From the NCBI GenBank assembly GCA_002238685.1, contig MPMV01000013.1:1-64000 (forward strand): DNA of 64,000 bases. Reading direction: 5' to 3'. The position numbers and the translations under genes were made by a program. Of the stretch, positions 51,679 through 61,073 are shown piece after piece. Source of the DNA: a bacterium EF100-94H03 bin56. GTDB lineage: Bacteria > Pseudomonadota > Alphaproteobacteria > SP197. Every line of letters begins with the position of its first letter. Within the stretch, counting starts at the first letter, position 1. The notes beneath the pieces were generated by a model. It was not told the DNA's origin. It saw only the letters and a list, made by a program, of their open reading frames with translations, and did no database searches.

Positions 51679-51913
51679 GCCGTTCCTCGCAGCGAGCGAT
51701 GCGGCTGGCGAGGTCGTCAAGACGCTCGCCGAGAGCGTCAGGTGCATCGGCAGTGGCCGCGGTCCCCGTCGCCGTGGCGTCATGGGGCATCCCCGCAAGC
51801 CACATGGTGGCCCACTGTGCCAGCGCCGGGTCGGACAACGTCGTGGCGAGGTGTTCCTGCCAGAGCTCGACGAAATCCCTGGCAAGGTCCTCGAGATCCT
51901 GCCTGTCCTTCAT
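51611..51913 (-). CDS. short PHA synthase partner (PhaE-like, uncertain)
   Basis: The 100-aa protein begins MKDRQDLEDLARDFVELWQE and has ALAQWATMWLAG, then an Ala/Thr-rich linker and a C-terminal coiled-coil-like stretch, LDDLASRIARCEERLDLLEQ. Its position directly upstream of, and overlapping, a compact PhaC, together with the W-x-x-M-W helix and coiled coil, suggests a reduced PhaE or PhaR-like synthase subunit. Known PhaE proteins are much longer. The call rests on context as much as on sequence. Confidence 0.6.
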   Translation of the reverse strand: MKDRQDLEDLARDFVELWQEHLATTLSDPALAQWATMWLAGMPHDATATGTAATADAPDALGERLDDLASRIARCEERLDLLEQQCCPAGGTTESRPSRR

Positions 51914-52028
51914 GGTGGCGATGATGGCACCTTTCGCGCCATGCGGCCATGCCGCAGTGCAACAAAGACTGGCCGGGGACCGCACTCGGGGTCATACTGA
52001 CATCCTCCAGGAGGAAGGCCCGAAGACG

Positions 52029-52610
52029 ATGGCGAAAGCCAGAAACCGGCAGGCAGAGGATACGATCGTCATCAAGAAGTATGCCAACAGGCGACTCTAC
52101 AACACCGCGACCAGCAGCTACATCACCCTCGATCAGCTCGCCAGTATCGTGAAGGACGGTGCCGACTTTGTCGTTCAGGATGCGAAGAGTGGCGATGACA
52201 TTACCCGTGCGGTGCTCACGCAGATCATCGTCGAGGAAGAGTCCAAGGGAGCCAACCTGCTGCCGATCAGCTTCCTCAAGCAGCTGATCGGGTTCTATGG
52301 CGACAGCATGCAGACCTTCGTGCCACGCTATCTCGAACTCAGCATGGAGAGCCTGGCGAAAAACCAGGAACAGGTGCGCGACATGGTCTCGCGCACCTTC
52401 GATCAGATGTTTCCCGCGCCGACAGATGCCGTTGACGGCATGGTCAGGAACAACATGGCCATGATGCGCCGCACCATGGAGATGTTCTATCCCGAAGCAG
52501 ACCAGGCAACCGGCAAGACGCCGGACCGCAACGAGGACATCCGCGCCCTCCAGGAGCGTATCGACAGCCTGCAGAACCAGCTTGACCGGATCTCCCGGAG
52601 CAAGTCCTGA
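52029..52610 (+). CDS. phaR: polyhydroxyalkanoate synthesis repressor PhaR
   Basis: The 193-aa regulator has the PHB accumulation DNA-binding domain (IVIKKYANRRLYNTATSSYI, TLDQLASIVKDG near the N-terminus), then the PHB_acc domain LLPISFLKQLIGFYGDSMQ, and a C-terminal coiled coil, LQERIDSLQNQLDRI. In other bacteria PhaR senses PHA granules and represses phasin and its own genes. It is divergent from the PhaE/PhaC-like pair across 115 bases, a natural place for its operator. GGAGGAAGG precedes the ATG at longer than usual spacing. Confidence 0.93.
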   Translation: MAKARNRQAEDTIVIKKYANRRLYNTATSSYITLDQLASIVKDGADFVVQDAKSGDDITRAVLTQIIVEEESKGANLLPISFLKQLIGFYGDSMQTFVPRYLELSMESLAKNQEQVRDMVSRTFDQMFPAPTDAVDGMVRNNMAMMRRTMEMFYPEADQATGKTPDRNEDIRALQERIDSLQNQLDRISRSKS

Positions 52611-52641
52611 CGCAACACGTGGCCGGCGCCCGGACGATGAT

Positions 52642-53976
52642 TCAGGCGACGGTCTTGAGGGTTGAACCGATTGTCTCGAAGATCTGGTCCACGTGGCTGC
52701 GTTCCGCGATCAGTGGTGGCGAGAGTGCGATGGTGTCGCCGGTCACACGGATGAGCACGCCGTCATCAAAACACTTATGGAACGTCTCCGTGGCGCGTGC
52801 GGTTGGCTGACCGGGTCTCGGTTCAAGTTCGATCCCTGCCATGATGCCGATGTTCCTCAGATCGATCACGTGGTGACCGCCCTCGAGGGACCACAGGGCG
52901 TCCTGCCAATAGCCGGCAAGATCCCGGGCCCTCTCGAAGAGCCCTTCCTCACGGTAGAGATCGAGGGTCGCGATACCCGCTGCAGCGGCCAGCGGGTGCC
53001 CCGAATAGGTGTAACCGTGGAACAACTCGATACCGGCCGATGATCCCGCCATGAAGGCATCGTGCACCTTCCTGGAACACAGGACGGCGCCCATGGGAAC
53101 GGTGGCGTTGGTGAGCCCCTTGGCCGTCGTCACCATGTCGGGAATGACGTCGAAGTACTCGCTGGCAAAGCTGGCGCCCAGGCGTCCGAAGCCGGTAATG
53201 ACTTCGTCGAAGATGAGCAGGATGTCGTGCCGGTCGCAAATCTCCCGCAGGCGCTTCAGGTAACCCTTCGGCGGGACCAGGACACCGGTGGACCCGGCCA
53301 CCGGTTCGACGATGACCGCGGCAATCGTCGATGAATCGTGGAGTGCCACGAGGCGCTCGAGATCGTCAGCCAGGTGTGCGCCCCATTCGGGCTGCCCCTT
53401 GGTCCAGGCCTGGTGTTCGCGATCGTGGGTATGGCGTATGTGGTCGACGCCAGAGATCAGGCCGCCGTAGAACTGCCTGTTCTTGACTATACCGCCGACG
53501 GATGTGCCCCCGAAATTGACCCCGTGATAACCGCGCTCGCGGCCGATCAGGCGGACCTTTGATCCCTTGCCCCGGACGTTGTGGTAGGCCAATGCGATCT
53601 TCAGGGCGGTGTCTGCGGATTCCGACCCTGAATTGGTGAAGAACACGTGATTGAGGTCGCCAGGCGCCAGATCGGCGAGACGATTGGCGAGTTCGAAGGC
53701 GGCAGGGTGTCCGAGCTGGAAGGTCGGCGCGAAGTCCATCCTGTCCGCCTGAGCCTTGATCGCCTCGATGATGCGGGTGCGTCCATGACCGGCATTGCAG
53801 CACCACAGCCCCGCGGTGCCGTCGAGGATCTTCCTGCCCCCGGGCGTCATGTAGTGCATGTCCCGAGCGCGTGCCAGGAGGCGGGGAGAAGACTTGTATT
53901 CCTTGTTCGAGGTGAACGGCATCCAGAACGACTCGAGATCGTTGGGCAGCTCGGGATAGTTCAGTTCATCCATCAT
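52642..53976 (-). CDS. class III aminotransferase, beta-alanine/omega-amino acid--pyruvate type
   Basis: The 444-aa PLP enzyme matches omega-amino-acid:pyruvate transaminases. Evidence includes FWMPFTSNKEYKSSPRLL at the start, LWCCNAGHGRTRI, the phosphate-binding TNSGSESADTALKIA near 118, LLIFDEVITGFGRLG near 257 and the PLP Lys in TTAKGLTNATVPMGA near 287. Substrates in the family include beta-alanine, taurine-like amines and 3-aminoisobutyrate. GAGGAA lies upstream of the tandem ATGs at 53976 and 53973. It is divergent from the methylmalonyl-CoA mutase gene, and malonate semialdehyde or propionyl-CoA flow could link them. Confidence 0.9.
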   Translation of the reverse strand: MMDELNYPELPNDLESFWMPFTSNKEYKSSPRLLARARDMHYMTPGGRKILDGTAGLWCCNAGHGRTRIIEAIKAQADRMDFAPTFQLGHPAAFELANRLADLAPGDLNHVFFTNSGSESADTALKIALAYHNVRGKGSKVRLIGRERGYHGVNFGGTSVGGIVKNRQFYGGLISGVDHIRHTHDREHQAWTKGQPEWGAHLADDLERLVALHDSSTIAAVIVEPVAGSTGVLVPPKGYLKRLREICDRHDILLIFDEVITGFGRLGASFASEYFDVIPDMVTTAKGLTNATVPMGAVLCSRKVHDAFMAGSSAGIELFHGYTYSGHPLAAAAGIATLDLYREEGLFERARDLAGYWQDALWSLEGGHHVIDLRNIGIMAGIELEPRPGQPTARATETFHKCFDDGVLIRVTGDTIALSPPLIAERSHVDQIFETIGSTLKTVA

Positions 53977-54097
53977 GAATTCCTCAAGGGCAGGGCAGCG
54001 ACTATAGACCACGGCTAGGCGGGCGCAACCGGGGACGCGTTGACGTGTCCGGCCGGCGGACCAATACTTTGTGCAGGTGCGAAGGAAGCGGTTTGCC

Positions 54098-56233
54098 ATG
54101 ACGGAGTTTCCAGAAGCCTGGCGCTCCCGGGCCGGGAAGGAACTCAAGGGCGGTTCTGCCGAGGATCTCGTCCGGGAGACGGCCGAGGGCATTGCCGTCA
54201 AGCCGCTCTACACCGAGGCGGATCTCGAGACGCTTGGCCATTCCGCCACCCTGCCGGGGCTCTTTCCCTATGTGCGTGGTGTGCGCGCGACGATGTATGC
54301 GAACAGGCCATGGACCATCCGTCAGTACGCGGGGTTCTCTACCGCCGGAGAATCCAACGCCTTCTACCGACAGGCTCTGGCGGGTGGGCAGAAAGGTCTT
54401 TCGGTGGCCTTCGATCTTGCTACCCACCGCGGCTATGACAGCGACCATCCCAGGGTGGCCGGTGATGTCGGCAAGGCGGGTGTGGCCATCGACACCGTCG
54501 AGGACATGAAGATCCTGTTCGACGGCATCCCCCTTGACGATATGTCCGTCTCCATGACCATGAACGGGGCTGTCCTGCCGGTGCTCGCCATGTTCATCGT
54601 GGCGGCAGAGGAGCAGGGCGTTGCCCCCGACAGCCTGACCGGGACCATCCAGAACGACATCCTCAAGGAGTTCATGGTCCGCAACACCTATATCTATCCG
54701 CCGGCACCCAGCATGCGCATCGTCGCCGACATCATTGCCTGGTGCGCGACGTCGATGCCCCGCTTCAACTCGATTTCCATCAGCGGCTATCACATGCAGG
54801 AAGCGGGAGCGACGGCGGTCCAGGAGCTTGCCTACACACTTGCCGACGGTGTCGAGTACGTGCGTGCCGCCTGTGACCGCGGTCTCGACATCGACACCTT
54901 CGCGCCCCGGCTTTCCTTCTTCTTCGGCATCGGCATGAACTTCTTCATGGAGATTGCCAAGCTTCGTGCGGCGAGGTTGTTGTGGGCCCGGCTCATGGAA
55001 CCTTTCAACCCCCGGAACCCGCGGTCGCTGATGCTGCGCACCCACTGCCAGACCAGCGGCGTTTCGCTGACCGAACAGGATCCCTTCAACAACATCGTGC
55101 GCACCACCGTCGAGGCCATGGCGGCAGTGCTCGGAGGCACCCAGAGCCTCCACACCAACAGCTACGACGAGGCCCTTGCCCTGCCTGGTGACGAGGCGGC
55201 CCGCATTGCCCGCAACACGCAGCTGATTCTCGCTGGCGAAACCGGCATTCCCCATGTCGTCGATCCTCTCGGTGGCAGCTATTTCGTCGAATCGCTCACC
55301 GCCTCTCTCGTCGAGGCCGCTAGTGTCCTGATCGACGAGGTCGAGGAATTGGGTGGCATGACGCGCGCAATCGAGGCGGGCCTGCCGAAGCTACGCATCG
55401 AGGAAAGTGCGGCACGCCGCCAGGCACGAATCGAACGCGGCGACGACACGGTGGTGGGAGTCAACCGCTACCGGAGCGAGACGGAGTCGGAGGTCGAGAT
55501 TCGTGAGATTGACAACACCGCGGTACGCGTTGCCCAGATCCGGCGCCTCGAAGAGGTGCGCCGGAGTCGTGATGACGGGGTGGTGAGAACGGCTCTCGAT
55601 GCCCTTGCCGCCGGTGCTGCCGGCGACGGGAATCTCCTTGAACTTTCCATCGCCGCAGCAAGGGTCCGCGCCACGCTCGGCGAAATCTCGGATTCCCTGG
55701 AAGGCATCTTCACCCGGCACAGCGCGGTGCTCCGGCCGGTCTCCGGCGTCTATGGCGCTGCCTGGCAGGGGGCGGCGGAGTTTTGCGAGGTGAGGGCGCT
55801 TGTCGACGCCTTCTCCACCGAGGAGGGACGGCAGCCGCGCATGCTCGTCGCCAAACTCGGCCAGGACGGCCACGACCGGGGTGCCCGGATCATAGCCAGC
55901 GCCTTTGCGGATCTCGGGTTCGACGTCGACATCGGTCCTCTCTTCCAGACTCCCGGAGAGGCGGCGCACCAGGCTGTGGAAAGCGATGTCCATGTCATCG
56001 GCGTCTCCACCCAGGCGGCAGGTCACCGGACCCTGGTGCCGCAGCTTGTCGCTGCCCTGGCGAAGCTCTCTGCAACGGATATCCAGGTCGTGGTGGGCGG
56101 TGTGGTGCCGCCACAGGACCATGCCATGCTCCGCGAAGCCGGAGTGTCGGCCATCTTCGGTCCCGGAACACATATTCCAGGTGCCGCGGCAGACGTTCTC
56201 GAACTGATCCGTCGCCGGCGCCAAGCCACCTGA
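54098..56233 (+). CDS. scpA: methylmalonyl-CoA mutase
   Basis: The 711-aa protein fuses the TIM-barrel acyl-CoA domain ([51 protein letters not shown]-like [14 protein letters not shown]) and the C-terminal cobalamin domain. The B12-ligating DxHxxG is present in [12 protein letters not shown] near residue 600. It interconverts methylmalonyl-CoA and succinyl-CoA and needs adenosylcobalamin, whose synthesis is represented here by cobS and cobT. It is followed 14 bases later by meaB, its GTPase chaperone. AAGGAAG precedes the ATG at 54098. Confidence 0.95.
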   Translation: MTEFPEAWRSRAGKELKGGSAEDLVRETAEGIAVKPLYTEADLETLGHSATLPGLFPYVRGVRATMYANRPWTIRQYAGFSTAGESNAFYRQALAGGQKGLSVAFDLATHRGYDSDHPRVAGDVGKAGVAIDTVEDMKILFDGIPLDDMSVSMTMNGAVLPVLAMFIVAAEEQGVAPDSLTGTIQNDILKEFMVRNTYIYPPAPSMRIVADIIAWCATSMPRFNSISISGYHMQEAGATAVQELAYTLADGVEYVRAACDRGLDIDTFAPRLSFFFGIGMNFFMEIAKLRAARLLWARLMEPFNPRNPRSLMLRTHCQTSGVSLTEQDPFNNIVRTTVEAMAAVLGGTQSLHTNSYDEALALPGDEAARIARNTQLILAGETGIPHVVDPLGGSYFVESLTASLVEAASVLIDEVEELGGMTRAIEAGLPKLRIEESAARRQARIERGDDTVVGVNRYRSETESEVEIREIDNTAVRVAQIRRLEEVRRSRDDGVVRTALDALAAGAAGDGNLLELSIAAARVRATLGEISDSLEGIFTRHSAVLRPVSGVYGAAWQGAAEFCEVRALVDAFSTEEGRQPRMLVAKLGQDGHDRGARIIASAFADLGFDVDIGPLFQTPGEAAHQAVESDVHVIGVSTQAAGHRTLVPQLVAALAKLSATDIQVVVGGVVPPQDHAMLREAGVSAIFGPGTHIPGAAADVLELIRRRRQAT

Positions 56234-56247
56234 GCGGGACGTTCCTC

Positions 56248-57195
56248 TTGATCGCCGATGCCCTGAGATCCGGCGACCGCCGAGCCCTCGGACGTGCCAT
56301 CACGCTCGTCGAGTCGACGCGCGCCGAGGATGAGGAAGCGGCCGCGCGCCTGCTTGAAAGCCTCGCGCACGTGACGCCGGCGCGCCGGCGCATCGGCATT
56401 TCCGGTGCCCCTGGTGTCGGCAAGTCCACCTTCATCGAAGCCTTCGGCCTCAGGGCTCTCGAGTCGGGCAGACGGGTTGCCGTCATTACCATTGATCCGT
56501 CGTCCGTGAAGAGCGGTGGCTCCATCCTCGGTGACAGGACCAGGATGGAGCGCCTGTCGCGCCACGCTGGAGCCTTCATCCGCTCTTCGCCCACCCGCGG
56601 TACTCTTGGCGGCGTGGCGCGGCGCACACGGGACGTCATCCGGCTCGTGGAGGCGGCCGGACACGATGTCGTGATCGTGGAGACCGTCGGCGTCGGTCAG
56701 TCGGAGGTGGCTGCGGCGGCCATGACCGACATGTTCGTCGTTCTCATGGCGCCCGGCGCCGGTGACGGACTTCAGGGAGTCAAGCGCGGCATCATGGAGC
56801 TGGCCGACCTCGTGGTCGTCAACAAGGCGGATGGCGACCTTGCCGGCCTGGCGCGTCACATGGTGGCGGATTTCCGTCAGGCTCTCTCGCTCCTGCGCCC
56901 GGGCCGCTCCTTCTGGACCACCAGGGTGGTGTCGTGCTCGGCACTCACCGGCGACGGCCTCGACGAGGTGGACGACGCCGTCGATGGCTGGTTCGATGCC
57001 GCCCGAAATCACCTGGATGCCGAGCGCCGCACACAGGCCGCGCAAGCCATCAGGAATGAAGTCGCCGATCTCATCCTGGCGCGAATGATGTCCAGGAACT
57101 CCACCAACGACCCGTCACTGACGCTCGCCGCCGACGTGGCGTGCGGCCGCCTGCCGTTGCGGACTGCCGCCCGGCGGCTCCTCGACGAACCGTGA
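56248..57195 (+). CDS. meaB: methylmalonyl-CoA mutase-associated GTPase MeaB
   Basis: The 315-aa G3E GTPase protects and reloads the mutase. It has a P-loop GAPGVGKST near residue 49, the VAVITIDPSSVKSGGSILGDRTRM switch region, IVETVGVGQSE near 145 and the guanine-specificity motif VVNKADGD near 190. No ATG lies at the right place. A TTG at 56248 gives the family length; the upstream open frame overlaps the mutase gene and is not family-like. Position and function make an operon with the mutase. Confidence 0.93.
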   Translation: MIADALRSGDRRALGRAITLVESTRAEDEEAAARLLESLAHVTPARRRIGISGAPGVGKSTFIEAFGLRALESGRRVAVITIDPSSVKSGGSILGDRTRMERLSRHAGAFIRSSPTRGTLGGVARRTRDVIRLVEAAGHDVVIVETVGVGQSEVAAAAMTDMFVVLMAPGAGDGLQGVKRGIMELADLVVVNKADGDLAGLARHMVADFRQALSLLRPGRSFWTTRVVSCSALTGDGLDEVDDAVDGWFDAARNHLDAERRTQAAQAIRNEVADLILARMMSRNSTNDPSLTLAADVACGRLPLRTAARRLLDEP

Positions 57196-57407
57196 TCCGG
57201 GCTGCACCGACCGTTTCGTCCGGCTGCCGGCGGTGATGTGGATTTGTCTGCCCGTCGACCCTGACGCGCCCGGTACCGCCGATGGCGTCTGCTTCGTGCA
57301 GGATTGCCGGAGCGCGCCGCTCGAGTCCTTCGGTTCCTCGATCGATGCTGCCGATCACGTCGAGCTGATGCGTTGATCGGGGTGTTCTGATTGCGGGGGT
57401 ACGCGAC

Positions 57408-57764
57408 ATGGACCAACTGATCGTCTTTGGTGCCGCTCACAGCGTCCATGTCCGAGCGGTGCGCCTGGCCCTGAAATGGAAGACCGTTCCCTGCCGTCTC
57501 GGCGCGATCGATGTGTTCGGCGACGGGGGGACATCCGCCGGACCACGTCATGTGCCATCCGTTCAGGCGCATTCCCGCGTTCGGGAAGGAAGACCGGGCA
57601 CACCTCTCGGTGAACCTCACGGTATCCAGGGGATCCGGCGGATCGTATCAACCGGCACGACCGGGATTGCGTCGCGGGTTTGGGAAATCGCCGACACTGC
57701 GTCCCGGTTCGTGAGTGATTTTCTTGATCTTCTGAAGCGGAATCCAGGCGGCACGGACACATGA
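57408..57764 (+). pseudogene. glutathione S-transferase fragment with frameshifts
   Basis: The ATG at 57408 opens MDQLIVFGAAHSVHVRAVRL, the beta-alpha start of a GST thioredoxin-like domain, ending near DVFGDGG. At a G6 run (57525-57530) the family-like sequence jumps to another frame, PPDHVMCHPFRRIPAFGKED, which contains the cis-Pro region of GSTs. It degrades soon after, and the C-terminal helical domain is absent. The gene is broken by indels and truncation; a homopolymer sequencing error could explain the first shift only. Confidence 0.65.
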
Positions 57765-57794
57765 ATGGCGGAACGCTCCCGCGTGGCGTTTCCT

Positions 57795-59033
57795 TCAACG
57801 TGCTTGCGGTGGATGCGAAAATTTCCTTCGCCACCTGATGCAACGTTGCGCATCACGTTCTTCATAGACACTCAAGGCACGCCGAGGTTCCATCGCGAAA
57901 GTGTTCTCCTCGTCCTGGCCCAGCGCCGTCAATCGCATGGTGTACCAAGCCGTTACCCCACCCCGAGGCGGGGATTCGAATATGGGAAAATCGGGATCAC
58001 CACCTTCCTCGGTCAACCAGACTTGTGGAAGCCGCGTATCGAGAACCATGGCACGCGCCAAACTCACCATGTCGGCATCACCGCTCGCCACCGCGTCCAC
58101 GGCCTGCTCGCGCCGTCGAAAGCCCCCCGTCAACATGAGCGGCACATCGGTTACCCCTCTTGCGCGTCTGGCAAATTCGAGGAAGTAAGGCCCGCCATCC
58201 GATGATCCTTCGGAGCTTGCCTTTGCTCCGGGGAAATAGGTCCCGCCACTAACGTCGATCAGATCGAGTGGCGTGTGATCGAGAAGGCGAACCACCTCCA
58301 GGGCATCATCCTCTGTCAATCCACCTTCCAGTCTGTCCGTCGAGTTGATCTTGATCCCGACGGGAAAGGAGGGACCGACGGCATGCCGCACTTTGCCGAT
58401 CACTTCGAGCACTATCCGGCTTCGTGCTTCGATCGAACCGCCGTAGCCATCGTTCCGGCGATTGAACAATGGAGACAGGAATTGACTGAGCAGAAATCCA
58501 TGTCCGGCGTGAACATGAATGCCGCTGAATCCCGCGTCCTTTGCATATGCCGCGGCCCTTGCGTACATGTCAGGCAGTTCCTGAATGTCCTGAGCTGACA
58601 TGCCTGAACATTGAAGACCCTGGATATCGAGCGCAGATGGTCCCTTCGGCTGACTGATCGGCAGATGCGAAAGAGCGCCTGCATGACCGAGTTGCGGCCA
58701 GATATGAGCGCCCTCAATCGTGGCACGGTTGATCAGGGACCTTGTCGCCCGCCCGTCGGTATGCGCTCCGAACACCAGATTCCCGGGTTTTTCCGGATAG
58801 CGAGGATCGACTTGAACCTCACCAATGACCGACAATGCTGCTCCGCCTTCGGCCCACCTTTCGTAGAGTCGAATCTGGGCCTCGGTGGGATCGCCTTCGC
58901 CGTTTCCAAGCGAATCCGACATGGCTGACTTCGCCAGTCTGTTCTTCAGGATCGCGCCACAAGGAAGATGCAAGGAGCCTCGAAGTGCATTGTCGGGATG
59001 TGAGGTTTCACGCTCCAGGGCTCGTTCACTCAT
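57795..59033 (-). CDS. NADH:flavin oxidoreductase, old yellow enzyme family
   Basis: The 412-aa FMN-dependent TIM-barrel protein resembles 2,4-dienoyl-CoA reductase/trimethylamine-dehydrogenase-type barrels without the extra C-terminal domains. Motifs are LKNRLAKSAMSDSLGNGEG at the start, WPQLGHAGALSH near 130, GFSGIHVHAGHGFLLSQFLS near 185, NRRNDGYGGSIEARSR and VPLMLTGGFRRREQA near 320. Such enzymes reduce activated C=C bonds with NAD(P)H. The ATG at 59033 has only a weak ribosome site. It stands alone, between the GST remnant and a regulatory-looking gap. Confidence 0.85.
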   Translation of the reverse strand: MSERALERETSHPDNALRGSLHLPCGAILKNRLAKSAMSDSLGNGEGDPTEAQIRLYERWAEGGAALSVIGEVQVDPRYPEKPGNLVFGAHTDGRATRSLINRATIEGAHIWPQLGHAGALSHLPISQPKGPSALDIQGLQCSGMSAQDIQELPDMYARAAAYAKDAGFSGIHVHAGHGFLLSQFLSPLFNRRNDGYGGSIEARSRIVLEVIGKVRHAVGPSFPVGIKINSTDRLEGGLTEDDALEVVRLLDHTPLDLIDVSGGTYFPGAKASSEGSSDGGPYFLEFARRARGVTDVPLMLTGGFRRREQAVDAVASGDADMVSLARAMVLDTRLPQVWLTEEGGDPDFPIFESPPRGGVTAWYTMRLTALGQDEENTFAMEPRRALSVYEERDAQRCIRWRRKFSHPPQAR

Positions 59034-59501
59034 CTCGATTTCTGTTCCGGGTATTCCTGATTTTGTGACTAGTACATGTGAGGGACTTGCAAAACCCGCC
59101 TGACGGTGTGTTTTTCTCCCGAAGGCGGCGGGTTTGTCCGAAGATCGTCTGCGGATCGGGAGCGCCCCACGAGCTGTCGTGGTGCCGTGGTGAGAAATCG
59201 AACCAGTCTGACAGGCAGGGTGGCCGATCGTCTTTCCCGGGAGGACTAGCTGCGTTTCCACTGTCTGGAGGCAGTGGATGAACGGGCTTTGTGTGCTGTC
59301 GGGACGATGGAGGAGAGGTCCCGGCGACGTCAGGCCCGAGCGAAACGGCTATTGAAGAGAGCGGTGCGACAATGAGCGCGCTGGCCTGAGCGTGATCAAT
59401 CATTGGCCTTCCCATGGTTCCGGGTGGTCTCGATCTCGGTGGCGTTGCTGATACGATGGGCGTCGTCTTCGAAGACGACCGGTCCGCCGGGAGGAAATGG
59501 G
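59034..59501. other. intergenic region with several inverted repeats
   Basis: About 470 bases lie between two divergent genes. No gene is recognised. Inverted repeats are AAACCCGCC/GGCGGGTTT at 59092-59135 with a 26-base loop, CCACTG/CAGTGG at 59258-59277, and a perfect 18-bp palindrome at 59462-59479. The region probably holds the promoters and operators of the flavin oxidoreductase and dipeptidase genes. Confidence 0.5.
59462..59479. promoter_or_regulatory. 18-bp perfect palindrome upstream of the dipeptidase gene
   Basis: GTCGTCTTCGAAGACGAC reads the same on both strands and ends 22 bases before the dipeptidase ATG, next to its ribosome site. Its length and symmetry fit an operator for a dimeric repressor acting on this gene. 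As RNA it would form a hairpin near the ribosome site, so translational control is an alternative. Confidence 0.55.
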
Positions 59502-60656
59502 ATGGAAGTCAGTCGCGAAGCACGTCGCATCCATGCATCGTCGATCGTGATCGACACGCACGTCGACACCGTGGTGCGGTGGATCGACCTCGACGAAGAC
59601 CTCGGCGTCGAGACCGGGAACGGCTACATGGACTTGCCGCTGATGAAGCGGGGCAATCTCACGGCATCCTTCTTTGCCTGCTGCGTCGGCTTCCACCACG
59701 TCGCCGAAGGCACGGCGATCCGTCGCGCTCTCGACATGATCGACGGGGTGAAGGAGATCTGCCGGTTCTATCCGGATGATGTCGAGGTGGCCCTTGGCGC
59801 TTCGGACGTGCGGAGGATTGCCGCAGCGGGCAAGCTTGCGGTGATCATCGCGATCGAAGGCGGGCACGCGATCGACGACGATCTGAGGGTTCTGCGCCAG
59901 TACTTCGATCTTGGCGTGCGCTACCTGTCGCTGACCCACTTCAACACGCATGGCTGGGCCGATTCGGCGACCGATGTGGTGCGCCATGACGGATTGAGCC
60001 CGTTCGGCCGCGACGTTGTCGCGGAGATGAACCGGATGGGCATGATGGTCGATGTCTCGCATGCCTCCGACAAGGTGTTCCAGGACGTGATCGAGATGAC
60101 AAGTGCGCCGGTCATGGCCTCGCACTCTTCGATGCGGGCCTTGGTCGATCATCCCCGCAACATGTCCGACGACATGCTCCGGGCCGTTGCGGACAACGGC
60201 GGCATCGTCTGTGTGACTGCATGGCCCGAATACATCTCACGGAACTACTGGCAGCGGCTCGAGGATGTTGCCGACCGTCGTGCGGGACGTGGCGCCGGCG
60301 CCAATCGACGACAGAGCGCATCGGGTTCGACATCCGCTATTTCGGACCTGATGGCGATGGCGGGCGGCGACAGGACCGGAGGCTACAACGTGCTGGTGGA
60401 TGCGGAGATCCCGTTTCCATCACTCGACGACCTGCTCGCCCATATCGATCACGCGATCGGGGTTGCCGGCGTCGATCATGTCGGTATCGGCACCGACCAT
60501 GGCGCCGTCCGCTTCGACCTGGTGGATCTCGAGGACTGCTCCAGGCTTCCCGTCCTGACCGAGGCCCTGGTGCGTCGCGGCTATTGCGAGGATGACATCC
60601 GCAAGATTCTCGGTGAAAACGTGTTGCGCGTCATGGAAGACGTGATCGGTTGCTGA
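59502..60656 (+). CDS. membrane dipeptidase (renal dipeptidase, M19 family)
   Basis: The 384-aa zinc peptidase has the binuclear site elements DTHVDT near residue 17, IIAIEGGHAIDDD with the bridging Glu near 106, and HFNTHGWADS. VDVSHASDKVF and SHSSMRALVDHPRNMSDD supply His ligands, and VGIGTDHGAV carries the final Asp. M19 enzymes cleave dipeptides, often with a D-residue or dehydro-residue. GGGAGGAAAT lies upstream of the ATG at 59502. An insert rich in Arg/Gly/Ser near residues 262-288 is unusual. The gene is monocistronic here. Confidence 0.9.
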   Translation: MEVSREARRIHASSIVIDTHVDTVVRWIDLDEDLGVETGNGYMDLPLMKRGNLTASFFACCVGFHHVAEGTAIRRALDMIDGVKEICRFYPDDVEVALGASDVRRIAAAGKLAVIIAIEGGHAIDDDLRVLRQYFDLGVRYLSLTHFNTHGWADSATDVVRHDGLSPFGRDVVAEMNRMGMMVDVSHASDKVFQDVIEMTSAPVMASHSSMRALVDHPRNMSDDMLRAVADNGGIVCVTAWPEYISRNYWQRLEDVADRRAGRGAGANRRQSASGSTSAISDLMAMAGGDRTGGYNVLVDAEIPFPSLDDLLAHIDHAIGVAGVDHVGIGTDHGAVRFDLVDLEDCSRLPVLTEALVRRGYCEDDIRKILGENVLRVMEDVIGC

Positions 60657-60683
60657 CTGTTGAGTCGCTGTCTGACCGGTTCC

Positions 60684-60721
60684 CGCCATGGGCTGCAGGA
60701 GTTGACCTCGGGCCCATGGCG
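60684..60721 (+). promoter_or_regulatory. 10-bp inverted repeat in the rpmB leader, weak promoter overlapped
   Basis: CGCCATGGGC and GCCCATGGCG pair perfectly around an 18-base loop, between the dipeptidase and rpmB genes. A TTGACC-N15-TATAGG promoter-like pair (60702-60728) overlaps the right arm. There is no T-tract, so it is a poor terminator. It may be a regulatory site or leader structure of rpmB. Confidence 0.4.
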
Positions 60722-60763
60722 CTATAGGTACGGCGTCGTTGTTGGAGTTCCGGAGCCGAAGAG

Positions 60764-61063
60764 ATGTCGCGCACATGTTCCCTGACCGGCAAGTCCGTCA
60801 TGACGGGAAACAATCGCAGCCATGCCGAGAACAAGTCCAGGCGGGTGTTCCGGCCGAACCTCGTGAGGGCCAGCCTGTGGTCCGAGACGCTCGGTGAACG
60901 GGTGCGCCTGCGCATCTCCGCAAACGCTTTGCGTACCGTCGAGAAACACGGTGGCATCGATGCCTTCCTGATGCACGAGCGTGACAGCCGTCTGGCCGGT
61001 CCGGCACTGAAGCTCAAGCGCCGCGTCGCGAAGGCGGCAGCGCGCCGGAACGCCACCGCCTGA
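60764..61063 (+). CDS. rpmB: 50S ribosomal protein L28
   Basis: The 99-aa protein has the usual L28 start [20 protein letters not shown], the basic core [20 protein letters not shown], and the helical end [22 protein letters not shown]-like region typical of alphaproteobacterial L28. It lacks the zinc-type cysteine pairs found in some bacteria. A GGAG precedes the ATG at 60764. A YhhQ-like gene follows 10 bases downstream. Confidence 0.95.
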   Translation: MSRTCSLTGKSVMTGNNRSHAENKSRRVFRPNLVRASLWSETLGERVRLRISANALRTVEKHGGIDAFLMHERDSRLAGPALKLKRRVAKAAARRNATA

Positions 61064-61073
61064 CGTTCCCGTC

